Assembly (NCBI GenBank): GCA_029449235.1
Contig: JANATG010000008.1
Span: forward strand, 1,860,001 to 1,924,000
Direction of reading: 5' to 3'
DNA length: 64,000 bases
Source of the DNA: Linnemannia schmuckeri
Taxonomy: Eukaryota > Mortierellomycota > Mortierellomycetes > Mortierellales > Mortierellaceae
Shown: positions 36,701 to 49,150 of the stretch, in pieces
How the letters are laid out: each line of letters starts with the position of its first letter
How positions within the stretch are numbered: the stretch's first letter is position 1
The notes under the pieces: generated by a model
Seen by the model: only the letters and a program-made list of their open reading frames with translations
What the model was told of the DNA's origin: nothing
Database searches by the model: none
Translations under genes and position numbers: made by a program

Positions 36701-37328
36701 GTCCAAGGACAAGGAAAGAGGCATTAGTAGTAGTCGCAGTGCTGGTACTGAGCAGGAAAACAACCCGATTGGACCATCCTCTTCCTCCTCTTTTGCCTCC
36801 CACCGGCGAGAGACCTCATCGGCGTCGACCGTCTCTGTGAGCTCTAGCCATTCGCTGAGATCCAAATCTTCGCACTCTTCATTTTTGTCGCAGGGATCTT
36901 TACCAGCCTCAGCATCGGCCTCGGCCTCGACTTCTCCTATGACTGATGTCACCATCGCCACTGCTGCTCCTGGTCCTGCCACTGGTAGCGGTAGTGGTGC
37001 TGCATCTTACTTTAGTTCGATTTCCACTTCATCTATGACTTCTACGTTGTCACCATCTTCGTCGACGTCGTCGTTGGTGTCAGCTGCTGGGGTGTCGCCA
37101 CAAAGAACGCCCTCTCCCAAGCACGAGACTGCAGCGGTGGCAGCGGCGGGATCAATGGAAACTGCTGCAAAATCGCAACGATTCGAGCGATTGTCTCTCC
37201 CTAATAGCTTTAAGACGCTTCCCGCTTCACCGGCGCCCTTGCAACAGCAACCGACTCTCGCCGGTTCCCGGACCCTCACTTTGCGTCCTCAGCCCAGTAC
37301 CGGGCGCATTCGTCCCTCAGTCAACTAA
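33703..37328 (+). CDS. ase1: Ase1/PRC1/MAP65 microtubule crosslinker
   Basis: Eleven exons: 33703-33996, 34154-34237, 34380-34517, 34629-34724, 34838-34876, 34989-35024, 35132-35494, 35604-35757, 35849-35967, 36088-36244, 36355-37328. The sum encodes 817 residues with no frame conflict. The middle is a long alpha-helical, coiled-coil-rich region. The spectrin-like microtubule-binding part is recognisable by W-D-Q-C-F-V, F-x-x-A-I-E-H-E, A-Y-P-T-L-L-K-L-E and an E-H-E-Q-S-F-M-Y-E-G-L-P-Y-L segment. The last 300 residues are Ser/Thr/Pro/Ala-rich with several S-P sites, as expected for Cdk control of Ase1. The protein bundles antiparallel spindle microtubules in anaphase. The N-terminal start and the first junction are the weakest parts of the model, since exon 1 is low complexity. 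Confidence 0.85.
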
Positions 37329-40300
37329 GTACCATAATTCGTACTATATTAATTTGTCGTCATAGATACATTTGCAAGCGGTTGTGAGATGGAAGGTGAA
37401 TAAAAGATGAACAGTACATATGTATTTAAGCGGCAGAACAGATGTAAGGAAGATGAAAAAAGAGATGATGGAAGAGGTAGAAGAGGCTATGGTGTCATGG
37501 GCCCCATCCCAGATGGCAGGTGGGGCTTTGCTCCTGCTGGCGGAGCTCGACAACATTTTTATTTATGTTCACAAACTTCAAAGGCAGAAGAATCGTTGGT
37601 AGGACGGTTGAGCGGTCGTCATGGGAATAATTAGAAAAAATCGCCGCCCCAATATTGTTTTTCGATCCCAGTTACTTAAAAAAAAAAAAAACCGGCGCGT
37701 TAGAAAGGTGGGGAACCGACTACGAAATGATGGTTTGTTATGTCGTTTTGTGATCAGTTCATCTTTTCTTGTTCCTGAGAAATGAAAGGCTACGCCAGTC
37801 GTTACAACAAATAAGGAAAGCAAGGGGAGTTGATCGCCTCGTTGAAGGGTGGGAAATGAGAATGGAAAAAAGGTAGTCTATAGAAAAGTCGAAAGAGATC
37901 TTTTCTCATTTCTTACAACACGCCGCACGTTGTAGTATGGGCAAGGTACGTGGGTAGTGGGCATTGGATATTTCATTGGAGACATGGCTATATGAGTGAT
38001 ACATTATGTTCATTTGAAGCAAAGGAAATTTTTGTTGAGAAAAGATGCGGTGCCTGAACGTTTTTCTTTGGAGGACTGAAGGGAGGATGAGGTGCGCGTT
38101 GTGTGGTGGGATCGCTATTTTATTTTATTTTCCCAGCTTGTTGAAAGGAGAAATTGGGCTTTGAGAGCCCTGAGCCAAAAGGTCGAGTCCCCTTCCTACC
38201 TTCCTTCTCTTCTTGGCCTCGTCATTGTTTTCTTTTTACGGTTTTCATTGCTTACTTTGTACGAGGGTAGGAAGAAGGAGAAGGTGGAGGAGAGTTCGTT
38301 CGACATCAAATCAAGGGCGCTAGATTGAATTAGGAGAATACAACAGAAAGAAGTGGGAAGTAAGGTGAGGCGCAGGAGGAGCAAGCGCCCACGATTCAAT
38401 TTAAACGGATCAATGGCGCAGGAACATAGGAATGTTCTTTTCTCATGCCTCTTCTCCTTTTGCCTTGATTTCAATGCCGACAGCAATGCCTGTGAGTGTG
38501 AGGCAAATTGAAAATGAGGGCGACTGCAAGGTCGGCAGGAATGAGGACATTGATTTTTTTTTTTGGCCTGAAGCATGGGAGTCGCAGGGATGAGTATTGG
38601 TTGGCGACAAAAATGTAAGTTATACGGGAGCCAAGGTACCATGCATCAGTGACAAGGGGTACGGATAGTATTCTGGTCCGCTATCAGTTTGCTATGCATT
38701 ATTTGTTGGCCCCCACCCCACAAGCTCGCTACAGTGAGAAACGAGTACATTTATGGCAGGTAAAAAGTAAATTGCAATGGTTGCACTAACGGCGGACAAG
38801 ACGGAAAAGTAAAAAAATATTCATTGGAAAAACCAACCGTGCGCGGCGTATTTTATTCCCGACAGCTAAGAGAAAAAAGGTCCAGATTTCAGATTCGTTT
38901 TTTTTATTCCCCTTCTGACTTTCTCAACGCCGAAAAAAAAAAAGAAAAAAAAAAAAAAAAAAAAAGAGTTGACAGACAGAGGTACAGGACCAAGTTTTGG
39001 GTGCTGTCCTGCTGCATGACTGACAAGAATAAGTCCATGGAAGCCCATTTTTCATTTGTTTTATTCTTGTTCAAAGCAAGATGAGTAATGAAAATCGATG
39101 GAGGCTACGGTGAATGAAGCCATATTTGGGTTTTCCAAGACCGACTTTTTTTTGAATGACCAGTTATTTGGTCCACAATTTTTCTTTCTTGAGTTGAGAG
39201 CACATCCATCCGTCCGTCCAACGTGCTGCCCTCAGTATAGTTCAGTTGAGTTGAATAGTGGGAGAGAGAGCACAGGAAAATGAAGAGTGAAGTGCCATGA
39301 CATGACTGAAGAGGAATGGCACTAGAACAACGAGAGGAGGAAGAAGGGCAATCGAATCGATTCCTGATCAGGCACAGTACGAAATTTTTACGCTTCAGCC
39401 AAGAGCGGAGGGGAAATGGAGAGGAGGGCCTAGATAGTCGTCGTCTCCCTCGACTTTTTGAATTTTTTTTTTGTTTGTTCTTTATTGAGCTCGTGGCCTT
39501 TTTCACTCTACTCTACTTTCCGCTCACAGGTTACGCCGTTTTGCTATCCTCTATTTCCTTTTTACATTCTTGCGTCTTTGTCGTTTGATTGATTTCAGAT
39601 CTATTACCTATTGCATATTTTGCACATTAGCAAAAAGAAACCCAGAAGGGAAGAACAAGGGAGGGAGGGAAAGAAAGATGAGCTGAAAGGGCATTAAATA
39701 AGCAAGTTGGAGTTGATGGGAATAAAGAAGCACAACACGTTGATGTGGGGGAGAACAAGAGAGGGATTGATTTGATTGAAGGCCAAAAAAAAAAAAAAAA
39801 AAAGAGTTCGATGGGGACTTCAGGGGGAATGCCAAACAAGGGACGGATGAGAAGGATGAATGAATTCCTTTGGATGAAGTAAACAAACTAACAGATTTCT
39901 GTTTGAGGTTGTTTGTTTTCTTGTTACGGTGCACAGAGCGAGAGTTCTGTTCTGGCAATTACACACTGTTCATTTAATCGTTTCACTAATAGTCGCAAAA
40001 ACCACAGCCGGTCACCAACACTCAGAGGTAGAACGAGAGAGTGTTGTGTGTTGCGTGTCGGGCTATTTGGATATTATTTTATGACTGAACCTCCTCGTCA
40101 ACCAACGATCTCATTGCGAAGTAAAAAATAACAATGGGGTGACAAAAGGGAGGAAGGGATAAAGACGGAGGGAAGAGGCGAAACGAAAGAGGCAGAACGT
40201 GAGAGAGTGAGAAGATTGAGAACCAGCGAGCGGGTGAAATTACTCCTCTTAGAACCCTAAAAAAGGAGTCGTTACCTCGAATTTTTTTCTTCTATCCTCT

Positions 40301-40702
40301 CGTTCTATTTCTTTTTTCTCTTCTCTTCTCTTCTGCTTCTCTTCTTCTCTTCATAATTCTCTCCTTATACCCTCCTTACTCTCATCTTCATTCTTTATTC
40401 TCACTCTCCCACGCGAGCTCCTTTTTCTTTTGCACTAATACACTCTCACCACCAGCATTTCATCCGCCTAATAATTTCCTCACTCCCTCACTCCCTTATT
40501 AATATCAACTCGCTTGCCCACTCATTCCTCCTCTCATTCACGTAGCAACGAATCCTCTTCCTCCTCCTCTGCCCTGCATATCTCGCTCACCCACTCTCCT
40601 CAGACACACACATCCCATACAAACCGCTCGATCACATACCTTCGTCCTCCCTCTACCACTTCCCCTTCAACCAACCACACACACACGCACACACATTCAA
40701 TT
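37329..40702. other. 3.4 kb spacer between ase1 and the next gene
   Basis: No gene supported. It contains A runs (38945-38965, 39785-39803) and, from about 40280 to 40700, a C/T-rich stretch that is probably the leader of the downstream gene. Confidence 0.5.
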
Positions 40703-43258
40703 ATGGGATTCTTCAACAAACCTCTTCTTCCTGCACACTACGAGAATGAGGATGTGCAGATTAGTGCCGAGCTCTGCTCGAACATTGCCATCAACGTTGT
40801 CGGTCTCGCCAAGGTAAGACCAATAAAGCTATCAACTGATCATCGCTTCACCTCCCGCACATCGCCCACTTCTCAGGAACTATACACATACATCCACACA
40901 GCACTCTTACTCCTCCATTCTCGAATCAATCAACAATATTCCCGTATCAAGCATCAAACATTATTATGCAGAACCGATCACATCCGCCCTGGTGAATGAT
41001 GTGATCAACTACCACCAGTCTCTTGCTGAGCCTTCTCTTTGGTTCTCTCTCCCTCGCTATTTTGTATATTTTTGCACATACCCTCCCCTTCCTCTTTTGG
41101 TTATGCTACATTGCATGATGAGCGTAAAAAGAGCTGTCGCTGTTGCATCCCCACTTTTTCCCTAGGCCCCACCTCTTTCATTGCCCTCCATTTCACCCTC
41201 AGCAATGATATGTTTACTCAACCCAATCCTGGGAAAGCTCCTTTTTTTATTTTCTTCTACTGTCGACAAAGAGAGAGAAAGAACCCTTTTGTGTTACGAT
41301 CACATTATATTTTGCCGTTGATTGTTGGTCTGGTTAGATATGTGTTGAGTAGGTGCTGACAATGCAGCAGCACTCTTGGCATCGATTGGTCCTTGCTCCG
41401 TTTCCCTTCCCTTCCCTTCCCTTCCCTTTGCTTTCTGTCGTCTGCCTATTAAAATTTTCGTTTCGTTTTTCAATCGTTCCTTTTGTAACGAAGCAGTGTA
41501 GCTGCACTATTGTCTTTTACTTCTTTTACTTCTTTTTTTTCATTTGTGGTGAAATGGCATTTGACGATAACAACAACAGCAGCGGCGGCGGCGAACAACT
41601 TATTATCCTCACATAATCGTGTGTTAATCTCCAGCCAGAGGCCCACTGGGTGCAACCTTTGGGTGGTAATAATAATTGGTCATTCTTTCTCCTCTGTTAC
41701 GGTTCATTTAATGAGCCCTCCTCTCGTTCTGTTTTCCCATCAAACCTTCTCTACACACGGCATTCTTTTGCTACCAAAATCCTCTTTTTTTCTTCCCACT
41801 CACCACACGCAATCTCAATTCATCCAACCAAACACCAAGAACGTCTTTTTTGAGTTTCCATTTCTCTCTTTCTCTTTTTATGTTCAGTGATGAGAGCCAT
41901 TCTCCACACCCTGTTCACTCTTTTGCGCCATACAAACCAAATCATTTTCTCTAACTCTTTTCGTTCATTCCCTTCATATTCAACCGAAAAAGGGCGAGAT
42001 CACGATTCTGAGCGGCAACGAAGACGTGATCCAGATCCGGACAAGTGTCCAGGCCAAGGAATCGATCCTCAAGAACGCAGCTGCTCTCGAGCCCGTCCAG
42101 GACGGCAACCAATACACCTACACCATCCATACCCCCCTTGAAGAAAAACTCGAACGCTCCGTCACCTTCCAAGTCTTTGTCACCATCCCTCGTCACCTCG
42201 ACAGCCTCGAATCCTTCACCATTCAGGGCGCCAATGTCGAGCTGTCTATCGGAAACATCTCGCATACTTTTATCAAGAACTTTTCGATTCAGAATGCTCG
42301 TGGTGATGTGACGATCGAAAGTTTCTATGGCGAGATTGCGACGATTAAGAACACGATCTCGGGCGGTATCTCGGGCAAGTACTCTGTTGCACGGTTATTT
42401 GCCACCGCCAAATCGGGGAAGATCACGTCCAAAGTCCATCTCCTCAACACGGATGAGCAACAGCCCGTTCCTAAGGTCATCTGTGCGACCTTACATCACC
42501 CCGTCCATGTCGATGTCGATGGTACCGATCTCTTTGGACCTTTTACGGTCGAGGCCAAGACGCAGTGCCAGCCTTTGGATGTCAAGATCTTGCTGGCCAA
42601 CAAGGAACAGCGTCTTCTGGGCAACTTTATCAATTTCGGAGGCCCTACACGGATCAAGATGTCCGGTAACTACCAGGGCAGGATCGAGGCCCGGACGCAT
42701 TACGGCAAGATTGTGATTAATGAGCCCGAATTTGAGATCCTGGAGGGTGCTACCCTTAGTCTTCCCTCGTTGAGTGACCGTTACCATACCCATAACCTGC
42801 AGCAGTCGACGCCTAACTTGACCACCTCTGCTGCGTCCATCTCCTCCTCCAGTTCGTCTACCCACCACCAGTCCACCGCCATGTCGTCTCGGACATCCTC
42901 CCAGGGAAGCAGCAGCACAATGCCCAGCACACCAACGAAATCCAATTCTGCAATCTGGGACCGGGACGACCCTCGTCACCAACAGAGCTACCTCAATCAC
43001 CCTCACAACGGCTCGCAGTACCCCAACCAACAGCACCATCACTCGGCTCCCGCCTCGGGAACCAACTCTCGCGACGGATCCATGCACGGTTCCTTCTCAG
43101 AGACGCGGTCGATCCGTACTACAAAGTCGTCGTCGGATCTGGGCAAGAAGGACAAGGAATCTGTCAACACCCGTGAGATCATTGGTGTTATTGGCCATGG
43201 CAATGGGCTTATTATGTGCAAGAACCAGAGTGGGGATATTTACCTCTCTTTGATCTAA
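40703..43258 (+). CDS. Beta-rich, adhesin-like (DUF4097-type) hypothetical protein
   Basis: Two exons, 40703-40813 and 41993-43258, give 458 residues. Exon 1 ends G-L-A-K and exon 2 resumes G-E-I-T-I-L-S-G in phase. Residues about 40-280 are a repeating beta-strand pattern (I-x-N-F-S-I-x-N-A-x-G-D-V-T-I-x-S-x-x-G-E-I, then S-G-K-I-T-S, then Y-Q-G-R-I-E-A-R-T-H-Y-G-K-I-V-I), resembling the solenoid of DUF4097 putative adhesins. A Ser/Thr/His/Gln-rich low-complexity segment follows, and a last short beta block (G-V-I-G-H-G-N-G-L-I) ends in G-D-I-Y-L-S-L-I. No signal peptide or membrane helix, so it is probably intracellular. The 1,179-base intron is unusually long; a missed internal exon is possible. 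Function unknown. Confidence 0.75.
41404..41426 (-). other. G-quadruplex-type motif (five GGG runs) in intron
   Basis: On the plus strand five CCC triplets are separated by TT. The minus strand therefore carries five GGG runs with 2-base loops, which satisfies the standard intramolecular G4 pattern. It lies in the long intron of the beta-rich gene, on the template strand. Confidence 0.7.
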
Positions 43259-43825
43259 GCCGCTCTCCTCTTTTGTTGTCCATCCATCTGTTCATACCAC
43301 TCTCAACTCTTCCTTTTTCTCCCTTTCGTTTTTCATTATTTTTTTTTTTCTTCGTTTTGCTTTTTCGTTTTCTCTTTTGCATCTTTAATCGCGCTTGCCA
43401 ACACCAATCCCTTTTACATAGACCCTACTTTAGACGTTCCGCTGACCGCTCAACCACGCCTCCCAGTAATTACAACCCTTGTCCAAAACAAAGACATAAA
43501 CACCTCAGCAAGGAACCAAATCTGACCCAAATCTCGAACCAACCTTGAACCTGCAACCCAGAAAGAAACATGAACAAAAAAAACAAGAGATGTGTATGAA
43601 ATGTCCCGTGAAGGACTTGTTTATTTTAGTTCGAAAAATGAAAAGAAAAAAAAAGCGCAATAGAGGGGCGTTACGCTTCTGCTACTGATACTTCCTTGGT
43701 TTTCTGGTAATGCCTATTTACACAAATGTACAGATCCATTTTGTTTTTGTTTTTGCTGAGTTATTGTCGTTCGTTGTCGAGCTGTTGAGTATCGAAGACA
43801 CATGCATCCAGCAGAAGGAAGGACT
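43259..43825. other. Convergent 3' spacer
   Basis: 567 bases between two stop codons on opposite strands. T-rich 3' untranslated sequence; nothing else seen. Confidence 0.5.
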
Positions 43826-45650
43826 TTAGTGGTGGTCCTTGGAGGCCATGTACTCGATCAACTGGACACAGCGGGTCGAGTAACCGTACTCGTTATCGTA
43901 CCACGAGACCAACTTGACAAAGGTATCGGAAAGGGCAATACCGGCCTTGGCATCAAAGATGGACGAGTGAGTATCGCCAATGAAATCGGTCGAGACAACA
44001 TCGTCCTCGGTGTAGCCCATGATTCCCTTCATCTCGTGCTCGGAGGCCTTCTTGATCGCAGCCTTGATCTGATCATAGGTCGCAGGCTTGGCCAAGCGGG
44101 CAGTCAGGTCAACAACAGAGACATCGGGGGTGGGGACACGGAAGGCCATACCGGTCAACTTGCCGTTCAAAGCGGGGATGACCTTTCCGACAGCCTTGGC
44201 GGCACCAGTCGAGGAAGGAATGATGTTGGCGCTGGCACCACGGCCTCCACGCCAGTCCTTGCCCGAGGGACCATCGACGGTCTTCTGCGTAGCAGTGGTA
44301 GCATGGACAGTGGTCATGAGGGCCTCAGTGATACCAAAGTTGTCGTGGATGATCTTGGCGAGGGGGGCCAAGCAGTTGGTGGTGCAGGAGGCGTTCGAGA
44401 CGACCTTGTACTCGGACTTGTAGGCGTCCAGGTTGACTCCGCAGACAAACATTGGGGCGTCGGCCGAGGGGGCAGAGATGACGACCTTCTTGGCACCCCC
44501 CTTCAAGTGGAGGGAGGCCTTCTCGATGGTGGTGAAGACTCCAGTGGACTCGACGACGTACTCGGCGCCCTTCTCACCCCAAGGGATTTCGTCGGGGCTG
44601 CGCCTATTAGATTTTTCATTGAATGGAACAATGAACGAAAAGAAAACGGAAGAGGAATAGAAACAGATAGGGCGTTAGGAAATTGTTGTTTTACTTTGTG
44701 CATAACGGGAAGGAGGAAAGAGAGTACATGGAGCATGTTGGAAGAATAACATAAGCGCAGAAACCTCACTTCCTTCCTCAGAGGAAAATTACGGGTCTGT
44801 GCATTATGTTTTTGGGTTGAGCTTGGATCTTATTTCCCATGCAGTAAGGAGTTTGAGAGCACACAAAAAAAGAAACAAGGAAAATTGAAAAATGATGAGG
44901 TACATACTTGTCAAAGACAGCAATCTTGTGGCCATCGACAACGAGGTGACCATCCTTGGCCTCAACATGGCCCTTGTAGCGACCGTGGGTAGAGTCGTAC
45001 TTAAACATGTAGACCTATATAGTTATTATCCACCCCATTCCATAGCATACCAAGTAGACAAGCAGGAAAAGAAAAAGAGAAAAAGGTGGAGCCCCACAAT
45101 AGAAAAGAAAGGGAAGGAAAGAGAAAGTTAGGGGCGCTCAAAAGCATCAATGAGTTCCAATGTAATGTTGCTGGAGTCCTTTGCCTGTCGTCCCAACGAA
45201 GAAAAGCAGGTGGATATAACACGCTTGTTGTATAATAGAGTGGTCGTCGTCATCCTGACTGGAAAGAAATAGAGAAAGAAGCTTACCATATAGGCGAGGT
45301 CAATGAAGGGGTCGTTGACAGCGACGACCTCGACGTTCTTGTTGGTAAGAGCTGCGCGGAGGACGAGACGACCGATGCGTCCGAAACTATTTGAATAGAA
45401 AAGCAGGTAAAGGTATATTGTTAGAGTATGTATGCATGAGTAAAGAAGAGGAGAGAGAAAGTGGGTAAACCCGTAAGATCGAAGGGGGTGCCAAGCAAGG
45501 AGGGATGATGTTTTTTTGTGTGCGTGTGTGGGTTGTGTCGTGAGAAGAAATGACGAAAAGACGCGCAGAGAAAACTGCGTAGGAGAAAGAGAGAGAAAGA
45601 ACAAGGAGAGAGAGGTAAGCTTACCCGTTGATACCGATCTTGATGGCCAT
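43826..45650 (-). CDS. gpd: Glyceraldehyde-3-phosphate dehydrogenase
   Basis: Four exons (45650-45625, 45386-45287, 45014-44908, 44603-43826) encode 336 residues, the usual length. The NAD-binding start I-K-I-G-I-N-G-F-G-R-I-G-R is split by intron 1. The catalytic site is N-A-S-C-T-T-N-C-L-A-P-L (Cys151) with His178 in T-T-V-H-A-T-T-A-T-Q. The substrate-binding S-S-T-G-A-A-K-A-V-G-K and the end W-Y-D-N-E-Y-G-Y-S-T-R are intact. It catalyses the NAD-dependent oxidative phosphorylation of glyceraldehyde 3-phosphate in glycolysis, in the cytosol. Codon bias is strong, as in pma1, implying high expression, and this causes a long antisense frame that is not a gene. Confidence 0.98.
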
Positions 45651-46374
45651 GGTGAATGAAGCGTGGGAAGGTTTGGTTGTTATTAGGGGAAATGGAAGCT
45701 TGGTGTTGTTGGGGATGGAGAATAAAAGAGAAGAAAAGGATTGGAAAAACGAAAGAAAAAAAACGAAAAAAAAAGCTGGTGGGTTTTATGCATTGGGCAC
45801 CTGCTAAGTGACTGTTGATCGGGCAATTAGACGTTGTTAGATGTGTGTCGTCAAGAAATTACGTTGATTTGATGACTTGGACAGGGTGAGCTGAGCTTTA
45901 ACAAGGGCTAGGTTGGGCCTCACTCAAATCACCTTTCCTTTTTCAGGTCATTGCCGATGTTACGATATGAGACTTTGTACTGTACACTTGAAACTTATCC
46001 TTACCGATCTCACACACATATCATACGCACATACAGAGCGAGAGATAGCAAAATCCATCATCATAGATAACAAAAAAAAAAAAAAACAAAGGAATGCGCA
46101 AAGACAACATGTGGACTCCATTGCTTCATTAGGTACTTGGAGGTTCTTTATTTGGCTTTTTGGAAAAGGACAAAGAGCAAAGAAGAGGATTTATTGCTGT
46201 TGATGATGTTGTATTGTGAGTGGGGTGTGTTTTGTAAACAAGAGTGCTGCTGCTGTTCAAGTATGCTGTGTCTTGGGATAACCGGTGTATTTGTTAGACA
46301 AGCTGTCTGTCCGTAGTCGCTTGTTTCCATAGAGGTAGGCGCAGTTGTTGTTGTTCGGTAGGTCGTAGAGATTT
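45651..46374. promoter_or_regulatory. gpd promoter and rheb 3' region
   Basis: 724 bases lie between the gpd start and the stop of the next minus-strand gene. On the gpd sense strand the leader is pyrimidine-rich. No specific element is assigned. Confidence 0.4.
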
Positions 46375-47153
46375 TTAAAGAATGATGCACTCGCTCTTGG
46401 GTTCCTCTGGCACACTAGTCGACTTTTCAATCTCACCAATCATCAACTCAAAAACACGTCCTACATATACATAGAGATTCATTGGATCATGGTTCATCAT
46501 GGATTACGGATAAGAAAAAAAAAGCACAAAATCAACATGGTCAGCACACAGACATAAACACACACGCGCATTGCTTAACAGATAAACGATAACCATCCTA
46601 GATAGAGACAGATAGATACAGCTCGCGCACAAACAGACGCGACAACAAGAAAAAATTGTAGAGGTGCAGCAACTGACAAAAAAATACGTACCGATGTTCT
46701 CGTTGTGCTTGGCAGAGGTCTCGCAGGATTGGCAGTTCCACAGGGCGGCAAGCTCCTCGCCTTCCTCGGTAGAAATCTGGCGCTGTCCGTGCAGGTCGCT
46801 CTTGTTGCCGACAATTACAATGGGCACCCAGTCGGTTCCAGTGTAGTTCAAAATCTTGTCGCGAATAATCTTGATCATGTCGAAGCTTAGCTTGCTTGTC
46901 ACAGAGTAGACCAGAATGTAACCGTGGATATCGAGCGCATGCTTTCCGTTGAAAATTGAGAACTCGTCCTATATTCCCGTGTTTTAGAGTGAAAGTCAGG
47001 TTAGTTACAATGAAGAGGAATAGGAAGAAGGACCGAGGTTGAGAAACGTGTCCTTCTTTTTCTACCTCGTCTCATTTCGTTTTCATTTGTCCTTGTTTTG
47101 AAAGACAAAAAAGCGCCCTCGTTTCTTTCTTTTTTCTTTCTTTCGTTTCGCTT

Positions 47154-47185
<32 letters not shown>

Positions 47186-48648
47186 CATTTGTCCTTGTTC
47201 TCGAGAGAAAGAGAGAGGAGAGTGCACTTCTTTCTTTTCCTCTCGTTTCGTTTTCATTTTCCTTGTTCTTGCATCAAAAAAGAAAAAAGGTTTCAATAAT
47301 AATAAAAGTTGATCAGATGGTCACCAGGAAGAAGGGGTTTCCAAAGTGCTCCATGTGAACAGAACGGCATTTTTCCTTCACCCAATGGGTCCTCTTCTTG
47401 AAGTCAGCACCCACATCCAGCCAGCGCTCCATAGAATTTGCCTGGTTAGTTGGTCATACCTGTCCTGCTGTGTCGATAATCTCGGCCTGGTACTCTTGGC
47501 CCTGATGGCTAATGGGCTTAGTGAAGGTGTTTTCGATCGTAGGATAATAAGAGTCCACAAAAACATTCTCAACAAACTGAATCGTCATCGACGATTTGCC
47601 TACAATAAAAGATAGAAAAGGACTAAGTGTTTAGTTCTTCGTACTATAGTCTATGGAGTAACAGGTTATCTGGAAAGGGGAGAGAGAAGATGGGAACAGA
47701 TGACAGAAAAATGATCCATGCTCACAAAATGGTAGGCAAAGAATATAAGGATAAGTGAATAGAAATAATCACAGCGACAATGACAATGATAATGATAGAC
47801 ACGCATGTCAACTTGCCGAATGCGAATCCAAAGTGGCAATGTTTGTTTCTGTTTTTGTCGCGATCTATTCAATCCGCTCACCCGCGCCATCTTTTCCATC
47901 CATGGACGCACGCTGATCCGAGCAAAAAGTATGCATGCCCACCAAAACGCAAAATATCCCATCGATTCCACGACCACTTCTCTTTGTTTCTCTTTTGTTT
48001 TAAAGGAGAAAGATAAGGGCACGACTGTCTCGACATCACGTAGACAAAGCATATCCTCCTCCATCGTCTTTCTTCCTTTCCTCACAGACATTGGTTGGTG
48101 TGCTCAAATGCCCCTTCATTGCAAGGGGGTTGCGAGAAAGAGGAGGAGGAAGGCGAAAGGGAAAGGGTGGAGGTGAAGTAGACGAGTAGGGAGCGTTCTG
48201 AAGAAGCGGCATAAAGGCGAAGGTGGAAGAGGAGGAAAGAAAGGAGAAGAAAATAGCAAGTCGAATGTTTGTTGTCTTTCCCCAGATCTCCGTTCGTTGG
48301 TTGGTTCATGCCTATTATCACCCCTCTTTTCGTTTCCCGCATTGAAGTTCTCCGCTCTGAAAAGAGGTCGTATTAGTTGCGAGTGTGTCGACTTCAAGGG
48401 AGGAAGAACGAACTATGTGTCGTGAGTGTGAATCCTTTCCGTTCGTGTATCTTGTTCACTTAGTTGCTTCCTTGTCCCCGAAGCTTTCGCTGTTCTATTT
48501 TTGCTCCAGCAGAAAAGAAGACCGCCGAGTCGAGCTGTCAACGACATGGAGACATGCGGGCGGACCTACCAACAGCTCGGGATCCCAGGAGAGCGATGCG
48601 TCTGAGCTTTGGGGATTTAGCGGGTGTTTGCGAGGCGGATGAGCTCAT
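46375..48648 (-). CDS. rhb1: Rheb-type small GTPase
   Basis: Four exons (48648-48570, 47599-47460, 46968-46692, 46460-46375) encode 193 residues. The P-loop is G-S-R-A-V-G-K-S-S. Arg24 sits where Ras has Gly12, the Rheb hallmark. Other motifs: Y-Y-P-T-I-E-N-T-F (switch I), D-T-A-G-Q-D-E-F (split by intron 2), G-N-K-S-D-L and E-T-S-A-K. The protein ends in C-I-I-L, a CaaX box, so it is prenylated and membrane-attached. Rheb activates TOR complex 1 when GTP-bound and is switched off by TSC1/TSC2. Intron 1 is 970 bases and intron 2 is 491 bases with a 30-base homopolymer. The final Leu predicts geranylgeranylation rather than farnesylation, unlike the CSVM end of human Rheb. Confidence 0.93.
47156..47185. 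repeat. 30-base T homopolymer in rheb intron 2
   Basis: An uninterrupted T run on the plus strand, so poly(A) on the transcribed sense strand of rheb. Confidence 0.85.
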
Positions 48649-49150
48649 GGTGGCGAAATGTGTATTGAGTGTGAGAAGCAAAAGTGTGAGAAGGAAAGAG
48701 GAGAAGGAAGGATGAACGAAAGGGAAGGCAAAAGTCAAAAAGGGAAAAGAATAAAAAAAAACTGCCCTTCAAGGTGCACCTCTTCTTCTCTCAACATCAC
48801 GTGGACATTTCTGCCCCCATACAAAAGCACCAGCTAGAGTGATCTTTTCAAGCATTCTTTTCTTCTGTACACCTCTCCTCCCAACCACCGCCCTTGGATA
48901 GGACAAGCATCGGCAGTCAGGAATCAATAGCAGCAACGAGTAACCAAAGACTGCATCTAAATCGTTAGCGCAGAGGACGGAAGTAATCAGGGATTCAGCG
49001 AAGTAAGCACGACCATGCCCAACACTCAACAAGAAGGATCATTACCCCCATCCATCAAGGTCAGGGCTCACACTCATCCACAGAAAAGCAAATTTGCTAA
49101 TCACTCTGGTTTCCATCTCGTACATCTGCCAAAGTATAGACGCCGCCATT
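48649..49150. promoter_or_regulatory. Divergent promoter region, rheb and RS-protein gene
   Basis: 502 bases between two divergent start codons must carry both promoters. No identifiable site can be named. Confidence 0.5.

Noticed and set aside
43802..44749. 315-codon plus-strand open frame
   Set aside because: Antisense shadow of the gpd last exon, for the same codon-bias reason.
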